Below are positions 6,019 through 11,255 of a stretch of DNA of 11,255 nucleotides, piece by piece; within the stretch, counting starts at the first letter, position 1; each line of letters begins with the position of its first letter. A program made the translations under genes and the position numbers. The notes beneath the pieces were generated by a model. The model saw nothing but the letters and a program-made list of their open reading frames with translations, had not been told where the DNA came from and made no database searches. The stretch is from Bacillota bacterium (lineage in GTDB: Bacteria; Bacillota; Clostridia; Peptostreptococcales; Anaerovoracaceae), in assembly GCA_030535715.1 (NCBI GenBank), contig JAUNRL010000022.1, forward strand, positions 1 through 11,255, written 5' to 3'.

Positions 6019-7821
6019 ATGGCAGCAAACGAACCGAAAACCAGAGCGGAGATGGATCCCGCCTATCAGTGGAATATCGAAGCCATGATCCCGGACGAAT
6101 CCGTGATCGACAGCGAACTGAAGCAGATCGGAGAGGAAGCGGCCCGATACGCCGAAACCTTCCGCGGCCACCTGACCGACGACGGGCAGACCCTGCTCGC
6201 CGCCTGCCGGCAGCGGGACGATCTCTGGCGCCTGCTGGAGAAATTCTTCGTCTATGCCCACATGAAACGGGACGAAGACAACGCGGTCAGCCGCTACCAG
6301 GCCCTGACTGACCGGTGTATGTCCGTCATCGCCGCCGTCTCCTCCGCCCTGTCCTTCTTCTCACCGGAGCTTCTGGCTGCCGAGGAAGAGAAGATTCTGG
6401 ATTACCTGAAGAATACCGATGGTCTGGAAGTCTACGATTTCGCTATCCGCAACGCCTTCCGCCTGAAGGAGCACGTCCTGTCCGACAGCGAGGAGGCCAT
6501 CCTGGCACAGATGAGCGAGATTACCGGCGCCACGAAGGACATCTTCACCATGCTCAACAACGCGGACCTGACCTTCGCCCCGGCGAAAGACAGCAAAGGC
6601 GAAGCGCATATGGTAACCCACGGCAGCTACGTCAAGCTGATGGAGAGCCACGACCGGGATCTACGCCGAAACGCCTACGCGTCCATGTACGATGCCTATC
6701 AGAAGCTGATCAACACCATCGCCGCCGCTTACAATTACCATACCAGGACCGACGTGGTCAGCGCCCGGATCCGCCGCTACGGCTCCTCCCGGGAAGCCGC
6801 TCTGGCCGGCGACAACATTCCCGGAGAAGTTTACGATAACCTTATTTCTGTCGTTAACCGGCATCTTCCTGCTCTCCACCGCTATGTGGCCCTGAAAAAA
6901 AGGCTCCTGGGCGTGGATAACTTCCGGATGTACGACATGTACGTGCCTCTGGTGGAACTGCCGCCGAGAAGCGTTGCCTTTGCGGAAGGCCTGGACATCA
7001 TGCGTGCGGCCCTCAAACCCTTCGGGCAGGATTATCTTGACAAGATGAACGAAGGCATCAGCCAGGGATGGATTGACGTCTATGAGAACAAAGGCAAGAC
7101 CAGCGGCGCCTACAGCTTCGGCTGCTACGACAGCTACCCCTACATCCTGCTCAACTATACGGATACCCTTAAGGATGTATTCACCATCATCCATGAAATG
7201 GGTCATTCCATGCACTCCCGCTACACGCGCGAAGCGCAGCCCTACGTCTACGGCAGCCACTCCATCTTCACAGCGGAGGTAGCCTCCACGGTCAATGAAT
7301 CCCTCCTCCTGCACCATCTGCTGCAAGAGACCGACGACCGGCAGATGCGCCGGTACCTGCTGAATATGCACCTGGAGGAATTCCGCACCACCCTCTTCCG
7401 TCAGACCCAGTTCGCCGAATTCGAGGATCTGACCCATCGGTATATGGAGGAAGGCGGCCAGCTGACAGCGGACTGGATGTGTGAAGAATACCGCACACTC
7501 AACGAAAAGTACTATGGACCGGCGGTGGAGGCGGACGGCGTCATTGATGTTGAATGGGCCCGCATCCCTCACTTTTATAACGCCTTCTACGTGTACAAAT
7601 ACGCCACGGGCTACTCGGCGGCGACGGCGATCTCGGCGAAAATCCTGACCGAGGGTGAACCGGCTGCAGCCCGCTACATCGATTTCCTGAAGACCGGCGA
7701 ATCGGATCATCCCATTGAGCTTCTGAAGATTGCCGGCGTGGACATGAGCCGACCCGAGCCGGTGGAAAAGGCAATACTTGCTTTTGAACAGATCCTGGAC
7801 GAATTCGAGGTCCTGCAGTAA
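6019..7821 (+). CDS. pepF: Oligoendopeptidase F (M3 family zinc metallopeptidase)
   Basis: A 600-aa cytoplasmic zinc endopeptidase that cuts short peptides (typically 7-17 residues in studied PepF enzymes), used in peptide turnover and nutrition. The M3B catalytic signature is complete: HEMGH gives zinc ligands His392 and His396 and catalytic Glu393, and the third ligand Glu420 is in SIFTAEVASTVNE. The downstream stretch IPHFYNAFYVYKYATGYSAA is the conserved substrate-binding region of the family. The long N-terminal helical domain (residues 1 to about 200) includes the usual AYASMYDAY-like segment. Length equals that of typical PepF. The ATG at 6019 has GGAGG 6 nt upstream and a well-formed promoter. 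It is the first gene of a plus-strand operon; nadK follows after 34 nt. No signal peptide is present. Confidence 0.96.
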   Translation: MAANEPKTRAEMDPAYQWNIEAMIPDESVIDSELKQIGEEAARYAETFRGHLTDDGQTLLAACRQRDDLWRLLEKFFVYAHMKRDEDNAVSRYQALTDRCMSVIAAVSSALSFFSPELLAAEEEKILDYLKNTDGLEVYDFAIRNAFRLKEHVLSDSEEAILAQMSEITGATKDIFTMLNNADLTFAPAKDSKGEAHMVTHGSYVKLMESHDRDLRRNAYASMYDAYQKLINTIAAAYNYHTRTDVVSARIRRYGSSREAALAGDNIPGEVYDNLISVVNRHLPALHRYVALKKRLLGVDNFRMYDMYVPLVELPPRSVAFAEGLDIMRAALKPFGQDYLDKMNEGISQGWIDVYENKGKTSGAYSFGCYDSYPYILLNYTDTLKDVFTIIHEMGHSMHSRYTREAQPYVYGSHSIFTAEVASTVNESLLLHHLLQETDDRQMRRYLLNMHLEEFRTTLFRQTQFAEFEDLTHRYMEEGGQLTADWMCEEYRTLNEKYYGPAVEADGVIDVEWARIPHFYNAFYVYKYATGYSAATAISAKILTEGEPAAARYIDFLKTGESDHPIELLKIAGVDMSRPEPVEKAILAFEQILDEFEVLQ

Positions 7822-7855
7822 CACCCCCGCGGGCAGAGGAACGAGGAGCGACTCC

Positions 7856-8659
7856 ATGAGCACGAAACAGATTACTGTATTTCACAACGGCGACGAACTG
7901 TCGGCCAGGACCTTCCGGGCCCTGTCCGTCAAACTGAACAACCGGGGATACCGAGTCAGCCAGACCTACTCGAAGGACACGGAGCTGATCGTTTGCATCG
8001 GCGGCGACGGCGCCTTCCTCAAAGCTATCCACGCCTGCAACTTCCCCGGTTGTCCCATTGCCGGCATCAATACCGGCCACCTGGGATTCTTCCAGGATGT
8101 GCTGCCCGACGGGCTGGAACAGTTCCTGGATCAGTACGAATCCGGCGAGTACAATCTGCAGCGGCTGAGCACCGTCAGCGCCCGGGTCACAACGGAAGAC
8201 GGCGGAAAGCACCGGCACCTGGGACTGAACGAAATCACCATCAAGGGGCGCCATTCCTATTCGGTGCACCTGTTCATCTCCATCGGCGGCAAACCCATCG
8301 AGAAGTTCTCCGGGGACGGTCTGATCGTGGCCACCTCCGCGGGCAGCACGGCCTACAACTATTCCGTGGGCGGATCCATTGCCGATCCGCGGCTGGAACT
8401 GCTGCAGGTGACCCCTATTGCGCCCATGAACACGACAGCCTACCGCTCCTTTACCTCCAGCATCCTCCTGCCGGCGGATCTGTCTCTGGGTGTGCTGCCG
8501 GAGCACGAGGAAAACCAGATCTTCATCATGAACGACGGCATCGAAACCGCCTACAGCAATGTCCGGGACATCGCGGTCCGGGTATCGGACACCTCCGTAC
8601 ATTTGCTGCGTCTGAAAGGTTACGATTTCTGGAACAAAGTAAAGGATAAGTTTCTGTAA
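7856..8659 (+). CDS. nadK: NAD kinase (ATP/polyphosphate-dependent)
   Basis: A 267-aa cytoplasmic enzyme that phosphorylates NAD+ to NADP+, the only route to NADP. The kinase signature CIGGDGAFLKA has GGDG at residues 49-52 (Asp51), GINTGHLGF is at 70-78, the NAD-binding Asn-Glu pair is in LGLNEITIK (125-126), and the glycine-rich block GDGLIVATSAGSTAYNYSVGG is at 153-173. In that block most homologues read TPTGSTAY, so the S and A here are a mild departure. The C-terminus ends with the usual beta-rich domain and YDFWNKVKDKFL. I chose the ATG at 7856, where GAGGAG lies 7 nt upstream; an earlier ATG at 7778 lies inside pepF and adds unrelated residues. It follows pepF by 34 nt, and its TAA overlaps the next gene's ATG by one base, so translation is coupled. 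Confidence 0.94.
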   Translation: MSTKQITVFHNGDELSARTFRALSVKLNNRGYRVSQTYSKDTELIVCIGGDGAFLKAIHACNFPGCPIAGINTGHLGFFQDVLPDGLEQFLDQYESGEYNLQRLSTVSARVTTEDGGKHRHLGLNEITIKGRHSYSVHLFISIGGKPIEKFSGDGLIVATSAGSTAYNYSVGGSIADPRLELLQVTPIAPMNTTAYRSFTSSILLPADLSLGVLPEHEENQIFIMNDGIETAYSNVRDIAVRVSDTSVHLLRLKGYDFWNKVKDKFL

Positions 8660-9582
8660 TGGCCGATTTTCGTTTTACCGTCACACCGGAGGAGGACGGA
8701 CAGGAAATCCGCGTGCTGATGCGCCGGCATTTCGACTTTTCCTCCCGGCTGCGAGGCCGCATCAAGCGGCAGAAGCTGGTGCGCCGCAACGGCGCCTTTG
8801 CCGAGGGCTGGCACAGGGCAGCGGCCGGCGATGTGATTTCCGTGGATCTTCCCGAAGAGACCAGTCATTTTGAACCGGAAAACATTCCCCTCTTTCCTGT
8901 CTATGAGGATGGGGATCTTCTGGTTCTGAACAAACAACCCGGCGTGGTCGTCCATCCCACCAGGGGGCACCTTGAGGGGACAGTAGCCAACGGGCTCATT
9001 CACCATATGGCCAAAACCGGCAGCCCCTTCAAGATCCGCTTCGTCAACCGGCTGGACATGGATACCTCCGGTCTGCTGGTGGTGGCCAAAAATGCCTACG
9101 CCCAGACGGACTACATCCGCCAATCAGACAGCGGACAGGTGATCAAGGCGTACACCGCGCTGGTGCACGGCATTCCCGACGCCGCCTCCGGCGTCATCGA
9201 CCTGCCCATCGCCCCGCCCCTGCCCGGCGAAAAGAACCGACGGGTCAGTGAAGACGGTGCGGCCTCGGTCACCCATTATACGGTGCAGGAAAGCTTTCCG
9301 GCGCCGGACGGCGCCTTCTCTGTGCTCCGCCTGCGGCTGGAAACCGGCCGGACCCATCAGATTCGCGTCCACCTGTCCCACATCGGCCATCCCGTAGCCG
9401 GCGATGCCCTCTACGGCGGACAGGCGCCGGATCTCATCAGCCGTCAGGCGCTTCATGCGTCCTTCCTGCGTTTTCTTCATCCCATAACAAAAGAGGAACT
9501 TCGACTCGAAGCTCCCCTCCCCGATGACATGCTGAATGCCATGAACCAGCTGCGCCGGCGTTGCCTTTGCCCCCGGCTCTGA
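8659..9582 (+). CDS. RluA-family pseudouridine synthase (RluD-like)
   Basis: A 307-aa cytoplasmic enzyme that isomerises uridine to pseudouridine in structured RNA, probably large-subunit rRNA. An S4-like RNA-binding region spans about residues 15-65 (SRLRGRIKRQKLVRRNG and GDVISVDL). The catalytic domain begins at VYEDGDLLVLNKQPGVVVHP; the catalytic Asp133 lies in NRLDMDTSGLLVVAKN. The usual HRLD is NRLD here, a variant also met in Gram-positive homologues. The last signature, LETGRTHQIRVHLSHIGHPVAGDALYGG, is intact. Exact target uridines cannot be decided; a 23S rRNA helix 69 role like RluD is possible. The ATG shares one base with the nadK stop, and AAAGGA lies about 12 nt upstream inside nadK. 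The same neighbour pair (NAD kinase then RluD-type synthase) occurs in the B. subtilis yjb region. No clear terminator follows. Confidence 0.93.
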   Translation: MADFRFTVTPEEDGQEIRVLMRRHFDFSSRLRGRIKRQKLVRRNGAFAEGWHRAAAGDVISVDLPEETSHFEPENIPLFPVYEDGDLLVLNKQPGVVVHPTRGHLEGTVANGLIHHMAKTGSPFKIRFVNRLDMDTSGLLVVAKNAYAQTDYIRQSDSGQVIKAYTALVHGIPDAASGVIDLPIAPPLPGEKNRRVSEDGAASVTHYTVQESFPAPDGAFSVLRLRLETGRTHQIRVHLSHIGHPVAGDALYGGQAPDLISRQALHASFLRFLHPITKEELRLEAPLPDDMLNAMNQLRRRCLCPRL

Positions 9583-9623
9583 ACGAACGATTTTATTCCT
9601 CCCAATCACGGGTTTCGTGCAGA

Positions 9624-11069
9624 TTACTCGTAGGTTTCTCCCGCCCTGGGTGATTCACCGGTCTTGTACTTGATCAATTCGCTGACCGTCACGATCTGAT
9701 ACCCGTTCTCCAACAGCCACGGGACAATCTTCTCCGTTGCCTCCGCCGTCTCGTCGTACAGAGAATGCATCAGGATAATCTTGCCGTCCAGTTTCCTGGT
9801 CTTTTTGACTGTTTTGAAGACCATTTTGGCATCCCGGGACTTCCAGTCCAGCGTATCCACCGTCCACAGGATTTCCGGCATATCTGCCTGCTTCCGAATC
9901 TTGTCGCTGGTCGAGCCGTAGGGCGGCCGAAAGAGGATTGGCCGCACGCCGGTCACCCTGGCGATCACCTTGTTGGTCCTGCTGATCTCCCTGCGAATAT
10001 CCTCCTTGGACAGAGACGTCAGTTCCGCATGATCCCAAGAATGATTGCCGATCTCACAGCCAATGGCGACACAGGACTTCGCCGTTTCCGCATCGCTCTT
10101 CACCCGGTTGCCCAGATAGAAGAAGGTGGCGACCACATTGTGCTTCTTCAGACACCGATGAATCCGTCTCTCTGCGTCTCCTCCGGGACCGTCATCGTAG
10201 GTCAGGGCGACCATGGGCTTGTCCGGATCGATGAACCGTTCGACGATGCCTGCGCGAACCGCCGGTCCCATGTAACTGCGCAGCATACTCACGGCAACCA
10301 CACCCTGATCCCTCTTCAGCACCGTATCCTGATCAAAAAAGAAAGTGATGCTGTTACTCGAAATGACAAACTTGTTGTAGTTTTCTTCTTTGTCGTCCAG
10401 CCAGGCCTCTCCGCCTTCATTGAATCTGTCCCCGGCAACAGTTGTCCGCAGGTATTCCCTGGTAAACACCGATGCTTTCTCCCGATAGTCCGGCGTCATG
10501 ACCTGCACCGTCTTCAGCGGCCGGAGATCCTCCTTCGCCAGAAGCCAGGTATCGATGGTGGAATCCGTCTTCTCCATGACCTCATCTTTTTCCCGGTACT
10601 CCTCGGTATAGATGGCCAGTGTCAGCGCGCCCGTTCCTGAATCATAGACTGCCGTATCGACGAGAAGCACATGCTGCATGGATCGGTAAAACATGTCGTC
10701 ACCATGCTTCTTCTCTCTGGCTGCTTCCGCCTCGGCGATCCTCTTCCGGTAACTGTTCTGTATATCCCTGATCCGCTGGTCGCGAAACACGGCCAGTTCT
10801 TCGTTCTGCAGAGGATCGAAGCGAACCGCTGTTGCCGCGCTGTCCGAATACTCGGCAGTCACCACCCGGTTTCCGGCCTCCGGCAGGACATTCATCTGCC
10901 GGTACCGCTGGTCCACATGACTGCGGAATTCGTCTTCGTTGTCGTAAACCCTGAACATCATCTGCGGCGAAACATACAGAGCGATCGATGCGGCGGCAAA
11001 AACTGCCGCGGCAACAGCCAGCGCAATATTCCAGCGGCTTCTCTTCTTATCTTTTCGGTTCTCCTCCAT
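9624..11069 (-). CDS. Membrane-anchored polysaccharide deacetylase (PdaC/PgdA-like)
   Basis: A 481-aa protein predicted to remove N- or O-acetyl groups from a cell-wall glycan, probably peptidoglycan. It starts with a basic cytoplasmic tail (RKDKKRSR), then one membrane segment at about residues 14-33, so the rest should face outside. Residues 34-280 form a long extracellular part; the stretch NKFVISSNSITFFFDQD to about 267 resembles the DUF3298-type domain preceding the catalytic domain in PdaC and PgdA. The NodB domain covers about 284-470: TYDDGPG (Asp292 and metal ligand Asp293), HSWDH (His343, His347), RPPYGS (381-386), DTLDW (405-409) and LMHS (His435). The usual first motif TFDDGP has Tyr here. 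I chose the ATG at 11069 because earlier in-frame starts lie in or before the promoter; its ribosome site AAAGGA is 14 nt away, which is long, so the start is less certain. It converges on the rluA-family gene. Confidence 0.9.
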   Translation of the reverse strand: MEENRKDKKRSRWNIALAVAAAVFAAASIALYVSPQMMFRVYDNEDEFRSHVDQRYRQMNVLPEAGNRVVTAEYSDSAATAVRFDPLQNEELAVFRDQRIRDIQNSYRKRIAEAEAAREKKHGDDMFYRSMQHVLLVDTAVYDSGTGALTLAIYTEEYREKDEVMEKTDSTIDTWLLAKEDLRPLKTVQVMTPDYREKASVFTREYLRTTVAGDRFNEGGEAWLDDKEENYNKFVISSNSITFFFDQDTVLKRDQGVVAVSMLRSYMGPAVRAGIVERFIDPDKPMVALTYDDGPGGDAERRIHRCLKKHNVVATFFYLGNRVKSDAETAKSCVAIGCEIGNHSWDHAELTSLSKEDIRREISRTNKVIARVTGVRPILFRPPYGSTSDKIRKQADMPEILWTVDTLDWKSRDAKMVFKTVKKTRKLDGKIILMHSLYDETAEATEKIVPWLLENGYQIVTVSELIKYKTGESPRAGETYE

Positions 11070-11118
11070 TCGGTATGGTACAGTCCTTTCTCTCTCCCGA
11101 TTCCCCGACTGATTAGAT

Positions 11119-11127
11119 ATTATATCA
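11119..11127 (-). promoter_or_regulatory. Likely extended -10 promoter of the deacetylase gene
   Basis: On the minus strand TGATATAAT (11127-11119) combines the TGn extension with a perfect -10 hexamer, about 50 nt ahead of the chosen ATG. No good -35 lies 16-18 nt upstream, which is common for extended -10 promoters. A TTGACA at 11174-11169 is too far away (44 nt) to pair with it. Confidence 0.55.
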
Positions 11128-11167
11128 TAAAACATACCACAAAATGTAGTCGTTAGCATGAAATAAT

Positions 11168-11196
11168 TTGTCAATTTTCGGAATCTGTGCTACAAT
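11168..11196 (+). promoter_or_regulatory. Strong-looking rightward promoter leaving the window
   Basis: TTGTCA (11168-11173) and TACAAT (11191-11196) each match five of six consensus bases and are exactly 17 nt apart, with a TGC extension directly before the -10. The transcript would begin near 11203 and runs off the right edge with no start codon plus ribosome site visible in the remaining 50 nt. It is back to back with the deacetylase promoter. Confidence 0.6.
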
Positions 11197-11255
11197 TGAT
11201 TCCGTTGAATTCATTGATCCAGTTCAGCAGCCGGAGGGTGCCGCGGAAGCGTAAC

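Noticed and set aside
5932..6261. N-terminal extension of murI by 110 codons
   Set aside because: It crosses the divergent promoter region and runs antisense to the start of pepF; MurI homology and a good ribosome site begin at 5931.
6661..7863. 400-aa minus-strand open frame over pepF
   Set aside because: It is antisense to the PepF catalytic domain and shows no motif; a shadow frame.
7541..8602. 353-aa minus-strand open frame over pepF end and nadK
   Set aside because: It spans two recognised plus-strand genes and shows low-complexity antisense composition.
9583..9623. Possible terminator between the rluA-family gene and the deacetylase
   Set aside because: Only a 5-bp ACGAA/TTCGT pairing with a loop of more than 20 nt can be drawn; too weak to call.
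11070..11174. Longer start of the deacetylase (516 aa from a TTG)
   Set aside because: The added stretch contains the extended -10 promoter and no good ribosome site; the basic tail and membrane segment start properly from the ATG at 11069.

Overview
The window reads as a chromosomal housekeeping segment of a moderately GC-rich, low-redundancy Bacillota genome, most likely an anaerobic member of the Clostridia. The evidence is an NADP-type glutamate dehydrogenase, a stand-alone NifS/NifU pair with the short single-domain NifU, ammonia-dependent NAD synthetase, a UPF0291 (YnzC-like) small protein, PepF, and a membrane-anchored PdaC/PgdA-type polysaccharide deacetylase. Genus cannot be read from the sequence. 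I see no tRNA, rRNA, insertion sequence, phage gene or CRISPR array, and no broken gene; the only partial gene is the one cut by the left edge.

Layout, left to right. Bases 3-350 (+) are the end of gdhA. A hairpin at 386-413 with T runs on both sides closes both gdhA and the opposing gene block. From 5931 down to 559 (-) runs a seven-gene block: murI, an unrecognised very acidic 206-aa protein, a metallo-beta-lactamase-fold hydrolase, nadE, a UPF0291 protein, nifS and nifU. Some joints are very tight: murI/206-aa overlap 14 nt, 206-aa/hydrolase overlap 17 nt, nifS/nifU are 3 nt apart. Others (hydrolase-nadE, nadE-UPF0291, UPF0291-nifS) have 82-138 nt gaps with a hairpin or a possible promoter, so the block may be several transcripts. 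From 6019 to 9582 (+) lie pepF, nadK and an rluA-family gene; the nadK/rluA stop and start overlap by 1 nt. Divergent promoter elements sit between murI and pepF at 5952-5980. The deacetylase gene (11069 down to 9624, -) converges on the rluA-family gene across 41 nt. A strong-looking promoter at 11168-11196 fires rightwards out of the window.

How the genes fit together. nadE makes NAD, nadK phosphorylates it to NADP, and the gdhA product uses NADP(H), so three steps of pyridine nucleotide economy lie close together, though on separate transcripts. nifS and nifU supply sulfur and a scaffold for Fe-S clusters. murI (D-glutamate for peptidoglycan) and the deacetylase (probable peptidoglycan or other cell-wall glycan editing) concern the envelope. 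pepF-nadK-rluA resembles a shortened form of the yjb region of Bacillus subtilis, where pepF, nadF and an rluD-type gene lie near each other.

I did not find a clear new biological system. The best candidates for something undescribed are the acidic 206-aa protein locked by overlaps between murI and the hydrolase, the unusual metal-site residue of that hydrolase, and two clean inverted repeats placed just ahead of ribosome binding sites (5117-5141 and 2531-2552).
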